Below, in pieces: positions 1-8,016 of a stretch of DNA of 31,964 nt. The first letter of the stretch is position 1. Each line of letters opens with the position of its first letter. Source of the stretch: JBBSTY01 sp038235385 (GTDB taxonomy: Bacteria; Actinomycetota; Acidimicrobiia; Acidimicrobiales; Acidimicrobilacustridaceae); assembly GCA_038235385.1 (NCBI GenBank), contig JBBSTY010000027.1, positions 1 through 31,964 on the forward strand, given 5' to 3'. The notes beneath the pieces were generated by a model. That model searched no databases. It saw nothing but the letters and a program-made list of their open reading frames with translations, and was not told the DNA's origin. The position numbers were made by a program, and so were the translations under genes.

Positions 1-562
1 CGAGGACGACCACGCCGGCCCGATATCCGGCGTGGCGGCCCACCCGGTGGTCACCGCCGATAGACGCCGCTGGGCGGTCGTCTCGTCCGTGTCGAAGTCG
101 CTCGGCCCCGACCTGCGCCTCGCCGCGCTGGCCGGCGACGTGGCCACGATCGATCGGGTCGAGGGGCGCCTGCGGGTGGCGCAGGGGTGGGTGAGCCACC
201 TGTTGCAGTCACTGGTGGTCGACCTGTGGACCGACGGTCCGACCGCCGCTCGCGTCGCCCGGGCCGCCGCCACGTACGACGAGCGCCGCCAGTCGCTGGT
301 CGGGGCGCTCGCCGCTCGCGACATCGACGTGACCGCCCGCAGCGGGCTCAACGTGTGGATCCCCGTCCCGGCGGAGGAACCTGTCCTCGCCGGGCTGCTC
401 GCGCTCGGCTGGGCCGTGTCGGGGGGTCAGCGGTTCCGCATCGGCTCGCCTCCGGCGATCAGGGTGAGCATCGCCACCCTCGAGCCGGCAGAGGCCGTTC
501 GGTTCGCCGACGACCTCGACACGGTGCTGCGACCCGCGTCGGCCGCGTCGGCCACGGTCTGA
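1..562 (+). CDS. MocR-type (GntR/aminotransferase) regulator, C-terminal part
   Basis: The frame is open from base 2, so the gene enters from the left edge and about 187 codons are visible. The first visible residues are EDDHAGPISG, followed by SVSKSLGPDLRLAALAGD. That is the Asp/His region and the PLP-lysine motif (SxSKxLxPxLRLG-like) of fold-type I aminotransferases. The rest (RVAQGWVSHLLQ, YDERRQSLVGAL, SGLNVWIPVP, RIGSPPAIRVSIATLEPAEAVRFADDL) follows the end of MocR regulators, which join an N-terminal winged-helix GntR domain to an aminotransferase-like effector domain. The DNA-binding half would lie outside the window, so a stand-alone aminotransferase cannot be excluded. Members of this family usually respond to PLP or amino compounds. 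It stops 20 bp before the convergent DJ-1 gene. Confidence 0.8.
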   Translation, partial: EDDHAGPISGVAAHPVVTADRRRWAVVSSVSKSLGPDLRLAALAGDVATIDRVEGRLRVAQGWVSHLLQSLVVDLWTDGPTAARVARAAATYDERRQSLVGALAARDIDVTARSGLNVWIPVPAEEPVLAGLLALGWAVSGGQRFRIGSPPAIRVSIATLEPAEAVRFADDLDTVLRPASAASATV

Positions 563-582
563 TCGACCGGGCGACCGGGCGA

Positions 583-1275
583 TCAGCCCGGCACCGCGGC
601 ACCCGGGGTCTCGCGCTCGATGATCGCGGCGGCGAGGTCGCGACAGCCCGGGCCGAGGAGGCGCCCGACCAGGTGGAGGGCGACGTCGATCCCGCTCGAC
701 ACCCCGCCGCCCGAGACGAGGTCGCCGTCGTCGACCACGCGTGCGACCTCGAGGGTGAACCGCTCGTCGCGCTCGGCCATCCACGCCACGAGCTCGTCGC
801 GAGCGGTCCAGTGGGTGTTGGCCCGGCGGCCGGCGAGCAGACCAGCCGCCGCCAGGATGAACGACCCCGTGCACACGCTGGCCGTGATCGCCGCGTGGGC
901 GGCCTGGTCGGTCACGAAGTCGATGGTCGGCCGGTGGGTGACCTGGTAGCGCCGACCGGCAGCCGGATCCGATGCCGGGACGACGGCAACCGCGGCCTTC
1001 CCGCTGCCACCGGGCACGATGAGGACGTCCAGGTTCCCCACCCCGGCGTAGGTCGCAGTGGGACCGATCACGAGCCCGTGCCCGGCACGGACCGGCTCGC
1101 TCGTCTCGGCCACCAGGTGCACCTCCAGCGGGGCGAACGCCTCGCCGCCCCCTCGGGCGGTGGCGAGCGACCAGAACACCTGCGCAGGTCCGATGGCGTC
1201 GAGCGGCTCGACCCCCTCGAAGAGCAGGACACCGACCCGCAGCGGGGTGTCGATCGGCCAGGTGGCGACGGTCAT
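583..1275 (-). CDS. DJ-1/PfpI (ThiJ) family protein, isocyanide-hydratase-like
   Basis: A 230-residue single-domain protein with the class I glutamine-amidotransferase-like fold. The conserved Glu lies in LLFEGVEPLD (about residue 20), a PGG turn at about 88-90, and the nucleophile elbow ASVCTGSFILAAAGLL places the catalytic Cys at 135. It is followed by GRRANTHW with His156. The CTGSxxLAxAGLL...THW pattern is that of the branch holding cyclohexyl-isocyanide hydratase and GATase1-like regulator domains. No AraC helix-turn-helix follows, so it is an enzyme or stress protein rather than an AraC-type regulator. I took the ATG at 1275. The open frame extends upstream but that stretch is arginine-rich and not protein-like. 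The substrate is unknown. It lies 126 bp downstream of the same-strand hydrolase. Confidence 0.82.
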   Translation of the reverse strand: MTVATWPIDTPLRVGVLLFEGVEPLDAIGPAQVFWSLATARGGGEAFAPLEVHLVAETSEPVRAGHGLVIGPTATYAGVGNLDVLIVPGGSGKAAVAVVPASDPAAGRRYQVTHRPTIDFVTDQAAHAAITASVCTGSFILAAAGLLAGRRANTHWTARDELVAWMAERDERFTLEVARVVDDGDLVSGGGVSSGIDVALHLVGRLLGPGCRDLAAAIIERETPGAAVPG

Positions 1276-1401
1276 GAGCGAGGTCCCGGGGTGGCGATGG
1301 CGAGCGGTGCGCCGGCGGCGGCCGCCGTGGAGCGCACACGATCGGCGTCGCCGACCGTCGGAGGATCCTGCCACCCGTAGCGGTCGCCCGTCGCTCGGTC
1401 T

Positions 1402-2496
1402 CTAGGGAGCCGGGGCGCGGCGACGGCCGTCGGGCCACACGTCGGTGATCCACGTGAGCACGTCCTCGGCGAGGAGGAACCCGGCGAAGTGGCCACCGCC
1501 CGGGCAGACGACCAACTCGGCGCCGGGGACGCGGCCGGCCTGCACCTCGCCGTGGCCGAGTGGGACGATGCCGTCGGCGTCGCCGTTCCAGAACTTCACC
1601 GGGACCTCGATGTCGCCGAGGAAGAACCCCCAGTGCCGGGCGAACAGCACCAGGTCCGAGATCGGCGCACGGAGCCCACCGCCGGCCGCGCTGATGATGT
1701 CGTGCAGGAACATGGCCTTCAACTCCGGGACCTTCATCGCGGCGCGATCCGATGCCCGAGCGACACGGGCGTAGAGGTCGAACGCCGTGGAGCCGAACGG
1801 GCACAACGGCCGGACGGCATGGGTGAGCAGTTCGCCCATGGGCACCCGACCCGCCGCCAGCGCCGGCTCGATGTGCGCCAGCATCCGGGTGATCCCCGGG
1901 GCACGATCACGACCGCGGGTCGGGCCGATGCCGCCGAGCACGGCACCGCCCGTGACCCGATCGGGCATCTCGTGGCAGACGGCGAGCACGAACGGCCCGC
2001 CACCGGACAGGCCGACGGCTGCGAACCGGTCGATGCCGAGGCGATCGGCGGCCGCTTCGACATCGCGCGACCAGTCGATGATCCGAGGGTAGGCGTGGGG
2101 GGTCGACAGGCCGGTACCCGGGCGCTCGATCCCGATGACCCGGAAGCCGAGCCGATCGGCCTGCTCGTTGATGTCCGGTGGCACCTGCTGGCGTCCACCC
2201 GGGGTCCCGTGGAACCAGAGCACGACGTCGCCGTCGGGGGCGCCGTACTCGGCGTAGCCGAGCGCTCGACCACCGGGCAGGATCACCGCGCCCTCGGCCC
2301 GCACCTCCGGCGGTCCGACGGTGGCACGGGGATCGTCGCCGGGGTCTCCGGTTCCGGGGTCGCCGGGGTCGGGATCGCCGGTGCCGGGATCGAGGAGACG
2401 CTCGGCGCGAGCGTCCATCGTCGGCCATGCGTCGGCCACGCCGTCGGGCGCTCCGCTCGCCCGTGCCGTTCGCCGCGCGCCTGCTTGGTGGGCCAT
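1402..2496 (-). CDS. alpha/beta hydrolase
   Basis: A 364-residue protein. After an N-terminal tail rich in GDP repeats (about residues 36-56), the fold begins with VILPGGRALGYAEYG. It has the oxyanion motif HGTPG at 96-100, the nucleophile elbow GLSGGG with Ser164, the acid in WNGDADGIVP (Asp306 or 308) and His336 in PGGGHFAG, a complete catalytic triad. Together these match the general alpha/beta-hydrolase family found next to many actinobacterial genes. The substrate cannot be read from the sequence. The start at 2496 is chosen because GGGAG sits 7 nt upstream. ATG 2418 would remove the repeat tail but has no ribosome-binding site. The frame is open far upstream, but that part is the antisense of the lipoprotein gene. 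It diverges from the lipoprotein gene across a 132-bp gap with a palindrome. Confidence 0.82.
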   Translation of the reverse strand: MAHQAGARRTARASGAPDGVADAWPTMDARAERLLDPGTGDPDPGDPGTGDPGDDPRATVGPPEVRAEGAVILPGGRALGYAEYGAPDGDVVLWFHGTPGGRQQVPPDINEQADRLGFRVIGIERPGTGLSTPHAYPRIIDWSRDVEAAADRLGIDRFAAVGLSGGGPFVLAVCHEMPDRVTGGAVLGGIGPTRGRDRAPGITRMLAHIEPALAAGRVPMGELLTHAVRPLCPFGSTAFDLYARVARASDRAAMKVPELKAMFLHDIISAAGGGLRAPISDLVLFARHWGFFLGDIEVPVKFWNGDADGIVPLGHGEVQAGRVPGAELVVCPGGGHFAGFLLAEDVLTWITDVWPDGRRRAPAP

Positions 2497-2551
2497 CGTC
2501 GTGCTCCCGAACGCTCCGCCCCGCGTGTCGCGAGGTACCCGCCACCCAACT

Positions 2552-2568
2552 TCTGACGAGGCGTCAGA
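2552..2568. promoter_or_regulatory. candidate operator, 7-bp inverted repeat
   Basis: TCTGACG-AGG-CGTCAGA is a perfect inverted repeat with a 3-nt centre in the divergent gap between the hydrolase and the lipoprotein gene. It is about 55-60 bp from each start codon. Size and symmetry fit a homodimeric regulator such as a TetR or GntR protein. No regulator gene is adjacent, so the ligand and the protein are unknown. A TAGCGC -10-like box follows at 2572. Confidence 0.4.
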
Positions 2569-2628
2569 TGGTAGCGCCCGTCCTGGGGCCGCGACATCCC
2601 GGATGCGACGGGGCGCGAGACTGCCCCG

Positions 2629-3435
2629 ATGCCACGACGGACTCGACTCGCGCCCCTCGGCATCGCCGTGGCCACGGTGGCGTTCGCCCTGCTCGGGTCG
2701 GCCTGCAACGGCTCCGAACCCCCGGCCTCGGCGCCGTCGCCGGAACCGGCCCCGACCGACGCCCGGCCCGATCTCGATCCGGTCGACGAGGCGCCCACCA
2801 CCGACCTGGCCACCGCCGGGGACCCACAGGTCCTCGGCCCGGCGACACGCCCGACCGGCGTGGCCCCGGGCGGCACGACGGTGTCGCTGCCCTCGCCTCC
2901 GGGCAACGGCCCGTCCCGGGTCCGCGACATCGACTTCGCCGGGTTCACGTTCCCGTCCTCGGCCTGCGCCGGGGTGATCAGCGACCCGCCGGTCCAGGGC
3001 TACGAACTGGTCGATGGCACGGTCCGGTCCGGCACGCCGACCGACGGGCGCTCCTACGGCGTCCGCCTGGCGGCCTCGAGGTCGTTCGGCGATGTGAACG
3101 GCGACCAGGTGGAGGACGTGACGCTCATCCTCGAATGCGACCGCGGCAACCGGCCCATCCCCGTCGGGTGGGTCTACACCGTCACCGACGGCGTGGTCCA
3201 GGCGCTCGCCCGGATCTCGCTCGATCCCGACACCCTCCCGCTGCGGTGGGTGCTCGACGCCGAACTGGACTCGCTCCGCATCGAGGGCTCGACCGTCCTC
3301 AGCACCTGGGACATCTACCTCGATGGCGACGCCATCTGCTGCCCCACGAGTGCGGCGACGGTCGTCTGGCACTGGGAGTCGGACGCCCTGATCGCTGATG
3401 CCCCGGTCCTGACGGCGTCCACCGCACGCGGCTGA
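2629..3435 (+). CDS. secreted lipoprotein of unknown function
   Basis: 268 residues. Basic residues (MPRRTR) and a hydrophobic core end in the lipobox LLGSAC, which makes Cys26 the lipidated residue of the mature protein. A Pro/Ala/Asp-rich linker (about 30-100) precedes a folded C-terminal domain. That domain holds FGDVNGDQVEDVTLIL, a DxNGDxxxD loop like the calcium-binding loops of FG-GAP or dockerin-type repeats, and a pair of adjacent Cys in DAICCPTS. I do not recognise the domain as a named family. It probably sits on the outer face of the membrane. A hairpin begins directly after the stop codon, so it is likely transcribed alone. Confidence 0.75.
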   Translation: MPRRTRLAPLGIAVATVAFALLGSACNGSEPPASAPSPEPAPTDARPDLDPVDEAPTTDLATAGDPQVLGPATRPTGVAPGGTTVSLPSPPGNGPSRVRDIDFAGFTFPSSACAGVISDPPVQGYELVDGTVRSGTPTDGRSYGVRLAASRSFGDVNGDQVEDVTLILECDRGNRPIPVGWVYTVTDGVVQALARISLDPDTLPLRWVLDAELDSLRIEGSTVLSTWDIYLDGDAICCPTSAATVVWHWESDALIADAPVLTASTARG

Positions 3436-3454
3436 CCGTCCGCACGTCGGACGG
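3436..3454 (+). terminator. hairpin after the lipoprotein stop codon
   Basis: CCGTCCG pairs with CGGACGG around the loop CACGT, beginning one base after the TGA. No T-run follows, so this is a stable hairpin rather than a classic intrinsic terminator. The same arm sequence recurs in the hairpin after the polylysine peptide gene at 17751. Confidence 0.45.
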
Positions 3455-3481
3455 CGCGATGTCCGACAGGGGGTGGCGGTT

Positions 3482-3502
3482 TATAGGGGTGGGGGGTATC
3501 GT
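3482..3502 (+). promoter_or_regulatory. CsoR-like copper operator overlapping the copA -10 box
   Basis: TATA-GGGG-T-GGGGGG-TAT is a G-tract flanked by AT-rich ends, the general layout of sites bound by CsoR/RcnR-family repressors. It runs into TATCGT (3497-3502), a -10 box whose end is 6 nt before the copA ATG at 3509. A repressor there would block the promoter, and the transcript would have almost no leader. No csoR gene is in the window. Confidence 0.5.
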
Positions 3503-3508
3503 GTCGGT

Positions 3509-5836
3509 ATGGCCGACCTCGCCGATCCGACCCTGCAGCGCATGGACCTCCCCGTCGACGGGATGACCTGCGCATCGTGCGCCACGCGGGTGGGACGCGG
3601 TCTGCAACGGCTGGACGGGGTCGACGAGGCATCGGTCAACCTGGCCGCCCACCGGGCGACGATCACCTACGACCCGGGTGCCACCGGTCCCGACGCGTTC
3701 CGGACGGCGATCGAGGCGCTCGGGTACTCGGTGCCGGAACCCGACGGTGACGACGCCGAGGGTGCCGATGATCGGCGGGTCCGGTCACTCGGCCGACGGC
3801 TGGTGCTGGCCGGCGCGCTGACGGTCCCGCTCGTGCTGATCTCGATGGTCCCGCCGCTCATGTTCGACGGGTGGCCGTGGCTGGCGCTCGTCCTGGCCAC
3901 ACCCGTGGTGTTCATCAGTGACATCTCGTTCCACCGCGCCGCGTGGACCAACGCCCGCCACGGCACCGCCACGATGGACACGCTCGTCTCCCTCGGCACC
4001 CTGGCCGCCTGGACGTGGTCGACGATCGCGCTCGTGTTCCTGGGCGCAGGCGACACGGCCTCGATGGGATCGGCATCGATGGACATGGGCTCGGAGGCAA
4101 CGGCCCACGTGTACTTCGAGACATCTGCGGTGATCATCGCCCTCATCCTGCTCGGGAAGTGGTTCGAGGCGCGGGCGACGCGACGATCCGGCGATGCACT
4201 GCGAGCCCTCGCCACGCTGGGGGCCAAGACCGTGCACCTAGCCGACGGCACCGAGATCCCCGCCGAGGAGCTCCAGGTCGGCCAGCAGTTCGTGGCCCGG
4301 CCGGGCGAGCGCATCGCCACCGACGGCGTGGTGGTGTCGGGGCGCTCCGCGACCGATCTGTCCATGGTCACGGGCGAACCGGTGCCGGTCGAGGTCGGAC
4401 CCGGCGATGCCGTCATCGGCGCGACGGTCAACGTCGCCGGGCACCTCGTGATCGAGGCCACCCGCGTCGGTGCCGACACCGCACTGGCCCAGATCGTCCG
4501 CCTGGTCGAGCAGGCGCAGGGCTCCCGCGCCCCCGTCCAGCGCCTCGTCGACCGCGTTGCCGGCGTCTTCGTGCCGGTCGTGCTGGTGATCGCCGTGGTC
4601 ACCCTGGTCGGCTGGCTCGTCACCGGTCACCCGGCATCCGACGCGTTCAGCGCGGCGGTGGCGGTGCTCATCATCGCCTGCCCGTGCGCACTCGGCCTGG
4701 CGACACCGACGGCGATCATGGTCGGCACCGGGCGGGCCGCGCAGCTCGGGATCATCATCAAGGGTGGCGAGGTGCTCGAGGAGACCCGCCAGATCGACGT
4801 CGTCGTGCTGGACAAGACCGGCACCGTCACCGAAGGCCGCATGGCCCTCGTCGATGTCGTCGTCTCGTCGGACGACACCGCACCCGGAGCCGCACCCGCC
4901 CCCACCGGTCAGGGCGTCCCGCCCCAGATCGTCGTGCTCGCCGCGTCGCTCGAGCACCTGTCCGAGCATCCGATCGCCCGGGCCGTCGCCACCGCCGCCG
5001 ACGAGCACGTGCCCGTCGAGTCGTTCGAGAACCTCGCCGGGCGTGGCGTCACCGGGGTCAGTGGCGCCACCGCCGTCGCCGTCGGTCGACGCTCGCTCTT
5101 CGCCCACATCCCCGGCGACCTCGAGTCGGCCGCGACCGACGCAGAGGCATCCGGTCGCACCGTGGTGTTCGCCGGCACCGGGCCCGCCGGGTCCCCGCCC
5201 GAGACGGCGACCGCCATCTTCGTGGTCGCCGACACGATCAAGGCGACGAGCGGCGCGGCGATCGACCAGCTCCACGAGATGGGCCTCGAGGTCGTGCTCC
5301 TCACCGGCGACAACGACGCCACCGCCCAGGCGGTGGGTCGCGAGGTCGGCATCGACCGGATCGTCTCGGAGGTGCTGCCCGCCGACAAGGTCCACGAGGT
5401 GGAGCGGCTCCAGGCTGCCGGTCGCCGGGTCGCCATGGTCGGCGACGGGATCAACGACGCGCCGGCGCTCGCTCGGGCCGACCTCGGCATCGCCATCGGC
5501 ACCGGGACCGATGTGGCCATCGAGGCCAGCGACCTCACCCTCGTCCGCGGCGACCTCCGCGCCGTCGCCGACGCCATCGCCCTCAGCCGGCGCACGCTCG
5601 CCACGATCAAGGGCAACCTGTTCTGGGCCTTCGCCTACAACGTCGCCGCGATCCCGTTGGCCGCACTCGGCGTGCTCGATCCCATGATCGCCGCCGGCAC
5701 CATGGCCTTCTCGTCGGTGTTCGTGGTCTCCAACAGCCTTCGGCTGCGGCGCTTCCGGGGACACCGCGGCACGGCGACATCGGCCCCCACCCCGACCTCC
5801 CCCCAACCCCCGAGCAGTGAGGCCGTCATCTCATGA
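3509..5836 (+). CDS. copA: copper-exporting P1B-type ATPase
   Basis: 775 residues. It pumps Cu(I) out of the cytoplasm using ATP. One N-terminal heavy-metal domain carries GMTCASC (Cys21, Cys24). Then come the membrane helices, with a Met-rich outer loop (SMGSASMDMG). The catalytic parts are TGE at 288, the intramembrane CPC at 391-393, the phosphorylated Asp435 in DKTGT, the SEHP motif (His487) and GDGINDAP from 645. YN in the seventh and MxxSS in the eighth helix, with CPC, are the signature of the Cu(I) subgroup P1B-1. ATG 3509 is preferred because TATCGT lies 6 nt before it, giving a leaderless message. The in-frame GTG at 3473 would put the operator inside the gene. The stop overlaps the start of copZ (ATGA). 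Confidence 0.95.
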   Translation: MADLADPTLQRMDLPVDGMTCASCATRVGRGLQRLDGVDEASVNLAAHRATITYDPGATGPDAFRTAIEALGYSVPEPDGDDAEGADDRRVRSLGRRLVLAGALTVPLVLISMVPPLMFDGWPWLALVLATPVVFISDISFHRAAWTNARHGTATMDTLVSLGTLAAWTWSTIALVFLGAGDTASMGSASMDMGSEATAHVYFETSAVIIALILLGKWFEARATRRSGDALRALATLGAKTVHLADGTEIPAEELQVGQQFVARPGERIATDGVVVSGRSATDLSMVTGEPVPVEVGPGDAVIGATVNVAGHLVIEATRVGADTALAQIVRLVEQAQGSRAPVQRLVDRVAGVFVPVVLVIAVVTLVGWLVTGHPASDAFSAAVAVLIIACPCALGLATPTAIMVGTGRAAQLGIIIKGGEVLEETRQIDVVVLDKTGTVTEGRMALVDVVVSSDDTAPGAAPAPTGQGVPPQIVVLAASLEHLSEHPIARAVATAADEHVPVESFENLAGRGVTGVSGATAVAVGRRSLFAHIPGDLESAATDAEASGRTVVFAGTGPAGSPPETATAIFVVADTIKATSGAAIDQLHEMGLEVVLLTGDNDATAQAVGREVGIDRIVSEVLPADKVHEVERLQAAGRRVAMVGDGINDAPALARADLGIAIGTGTDVAIEASDLTLVRGDLRAVADAIALSRRTLATIKGNLFWAFAYNVAAIPLAALGVLDPMIAAGTMAFSSVFVVSNSLRLRRFRGHRGTATSAPTPTSPQPPSSEAVIS

Positions 5837-6039
5837 CCACGAGAACCTTCGACATCCCATCCATCTCCTGTGGCCACTGCAAGGCGGCCATCGAAGGCGA
5901 GGTTGCCCGGGTCGGCGGCGTGCAGTCGGTCGTCGTCGACATCGACGGTCGCACCGCGGTCGTGGTCGGTGATGCCGACGAGGCGGCGCTCCGCGCCGCG
6001 ATCGACGAGGCCGGCTACGACGTGGCCGGCGTCCGCTGA
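5833..6039 (+). CDS. copZ: CopZ-like copper chaperone
   Basis: A 68-residue heavy-metal-associated domain with the ferredoxin-like pattern. The metal site is SISCGHCKAAIE (Cys14 and Cys17), and the end, DEAGYDVAGVR, is typical of the family. It should carry Cu(I) in the cytoplasm and hand it to CopA. The ATG overlaps the copA stop codon by one base pair step (ATGA), so the two are translationally coupled and made in a fixed ratio. A mercury-binding role is possible for this fold, but the Cu(I)-type ATPase upstream argues for copper. Confidence 0.9.
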   Translation: MTTRTFDIPSISCGHCKAAIEGEVARVGGVQSVVVDIDGRTAVVVGDADEAALRAAIDEAGYDVAGVR

Positions 6040-6073
6040 TCGGTCGTCTCTGGGCGGGCCGCGGCGGGGGCAC

Positions 6074-6079
6074 TAACGT
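6074..6079 (+). promoter_or_regulatory. -10 box of the GtrA-like gene
   Basis: TAACGT lies 9 nt before the ATG at 6089. No ribosome-binding site is seen, so the message is leaderless or nearly so. Confidence 0.45.
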
Positions 6080-6088
6080 TCGGTTCCG

Positions 6089-6589
6089 ATGAACGTCTCC
6101 CCGTCGGCCCTGCTCGCCCACGCCCGCTCGGATGAGGGGCGCAAGCAGCTGCGCTACGTCGGGGTGTCGGTGGTGTTCGTCCCGCTCGGCCAGGTGTTCG
6201 TCCAGATCTTCGGCACCATGATGACCTTCACCGCGGCGACGCTGCTCACCTCGGCGATCCTCACGCTGCCGAACTTCTTCGCCAACAAGAACTACGTGTG
6301 GAAGGTCGACTCCAAGGACAACCTGCGCACCCAGGTGCTCGTCTTCTGGGTCGCTGCCATGCTCGGCGTCACCTTCGCGACCGTGCTCACCTACTTCGCC
6401 GAGCAGCTCTCCATCGAGCCGAAGCTGCTCGAGCGCCTCGTCATCCTGGTGGCCCAGCTCTTCGGCTTCGGCACGGTGTGGGTCATCCGCTACCTGATCC
6501 TCGACCGGTGGCTGTTCAAGATCACCCACGACGGTGCCGAACCACCCACCGAGGTGCTCGACGAGATGCACGGCGACCTCCCCATCTGA
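6089..6589 (+). CDS. GtrA-like membrane protein
   Basis: 166 residues with four predicted membrane helices (about 22-42, 48-68, 85-105 and 125-145). The loop NFFANKNYVWK matches the conserved Asn/Lys/Trp-containing stretch (NFxxnrxWvF) of the GtrA/DPMS family. These proteins are thought to help flip or handle polyprenyl-linked sugars for cell-wall or surface polysaccharide glycosylation. No glycosyltransferase is nearby, so the sugar and acceptor are unknown. It converges with the aldehyde dehydrogenase gene across 53 bp. Confidence 0.75.
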   Translation: MNVSPSALLAHARSDEGRKQLRYVGVSVVFVPLGQVFVQIFGTMMTFTAATLLTSAILTLPNFFANKNYVWKVDSKDNLRTQVLVFWVAAMLGVTFATVLTYFAEQLSIEPKLLERLVILVAQLFGFGTVWVIRYLILDRWLFKITHDGAEPPTEVLDEMHGDLPI

Positions 6590-6642
6590 TCGCCCTCCGG
6601 TCGCCGTCGGCGCAACCGAAGTCGGTGCGGCCGCTCGGGTGA

Positions 6643-8016
6643 TCAGGGGTGGCGGAGGTGCCACGCCTTGGGACGGGTGAACGCACGGATCCCGGATCGG
6701 GACAGGGTCGACCCGATCCCGGAGTGGCCACGACCCGACCACGGCAACCGAGGACTCACCCGGTCGCAGCAGTTCCAGTAGACCGATCCGGAGCTCACGC
6801 GGTCGAGCAGTTCAGTGGCACGGGGTTCGTCGGTGGCGTACACCCCGGCGGTGAGTCCGTAGGCGGTGTCGTTCATGAGCGCGAGCGCCTCGGTGTCGTC
6901 GGTGACCGTCTGGATGCCGATGATCGGTCCGAAGCTCTCGTCGCGCATGACCGCCATCTCATGGGTGACGTCGGTGAGCACCGTGGGTTCGAACCAGGCT
7001 CCGCCCCCACCGTGGACGCGCCCCCCGCCGGTGCGGAGCGTCGCTCCCTTGGCCACGGCGTCGGCCACCTGGGCCTCGAGCACCTCGATCTGGGCGGCTC
7101 GGGTCAGGGGGCCGATGGAGGTCGCGTCGTCGGTCGGGTCGCCGACGACCAACCCGTCGACGGCGGACAGGAACGAGTCGACGAACGCGTCGGCGATGCT
7201 GCGATGGACGTAGATGCGCTCCACCGAGCAGCAGCTCTGGCCGGCGTTGTAGAACGCGCCGTCGGCGAGGCTGGCCGCCGCTGCGGCGATGTCGACGTCG
7301 TCGCACACGTAGACCGGGTCCTTGCCGCCCAGCTCGAGCTGCACCGGGATCATGCGGCCGGCGGCCGCCGTGGCGATGGCCCTCCCGGTCGGGTACGAGC
7401 CGGTGAAGAAAACGCCGTCGATGGGCTGGTCGACCAGCGCGGCGCCGACGGCGCCGTCGCCGATCACGAGCGCGAACACCTCCTCTGGCACCCCAGACCC
7501 CCAGAGCATCTCGGCGATGGCCTGGCCGGTGAGCGAGGCCAGCTCGGACGGCTTGTAGAGCACGGCGTTGCCGGTGAGGAGCGCGGGCACGAACACGTTG
7601 GCGCCGACGAAGTACGGGTAGTTCCAGGCCGAGATGTTGGCCACCACGCCGAGAGGTTCGTGCGAGATCACCTCCTCGAGCCCGGAACCGTCGTCGAGCC
7701 GTGCCACCTCGTCGTCGACGACCGCCTCCACGTGGTCGACGAAGTAGTCGAGCCGCGGGATCACCCCGTCGATCTCGCCCCTCGCCTGGCTGATGGGCTT
7801 GCCGGTCTCCGAGGTGAGGATCGCCGCCAGCTCGTCGTAGCGGTAGAGCAGGTGGGCGCGGAACTTGCGGATCGCCTCGATCCGCTCGGCGATCGGACGG
7901 TCGGCCCAGATCGGCTGGAAGGCGCGCGCCCGCTCGACGCTCGCCGAAAGCTCGTCGGCGGTGGTGTCGGCCAGCTCGGCGATCACCTCGCCGTTCGCCG
8001 GGTTGGTCACCAGCAT
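6643..8016 (-). CDS. NAD(P)-dependent aldehyde dehydrogenase
   Basis: 457 residues, full length for the family. It oxidises an aldehyde to the acid. Visible parts are ISAWNYP (126-132, with the conserved Asn132), FTGSYPTGRAI (Rossmann turn, 204-214), ELGGKDP with the general base Glu228, and NAGQSCCSVERIY with catalytic Cys262. ESFGPIIGI and the C-terminal SGIGSTLSRSGIRAFTRPK also fit. The ATG at 8016 overlaps the end of the gamma-glutamyl hydrolase gene by 10 bp, so it is the last gene of a three-gene unit with the alcohol dehydrogenase and the hydrolase. In this setting a gamma-glutamylated aldehyde is the likely substrate (PuuC-like role). The true substrate is inference. Confidence 0.9.
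   Translation of the reverse strand: MLVTNPANGEVIAELADTTADELSASVERARAFQPIWADRPIAERIEAIRKFRAHLLYRYDELAAILTSETGKPISQARGEIDGVIPRLDYFVDHVEAVVDDEVARLDDGSGLEEVISHEPLGVVANISAWNYPYFVGANVFVPALLTGNAVLYKPSELASLTGQAIAEMLWGSGVPEEVFALVIGDGAVGAALVDQPIDGVFFTGSYPTGRAIATAAAGRMIPVQLELGGKDPVYVCDDVDIAAAAASLADGAFYNAGQSCCSVERIYVHRSIADAFVDSFLSAVDGLVVGDPTDDATSIGPLTRAAQIEVLEAQVADAVAKGATLRTGGGRVHGGGGAWFEPTVLTDVTHEMAVMRDESFGPIIGIQTVTDDTEALALMNDTAYGLTAGVYATDEPRATELLDRVSSGSVYWNCCDRVSPRLPWSGRGHSGIGSTLSRSGIRAFTRPKAWHLRHP

Noticed and set aside
1402..3372. A 656-codon version of the hydrolase gene reaching to 3372
   Set aside because: The extra part is the antisense of the lipoprotein gene and has no conserved features. ATG 2496 has a good ribosome-binding site.
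4238..5806. Open frame of 522 codons on the minus strand opposite copA
   Set aside because: It is the antisense of a certain gene. Its composition (Gly, Asp, His, Arg rich) is what GC-rich codon bias gives on the other strand, and it shows no motif.
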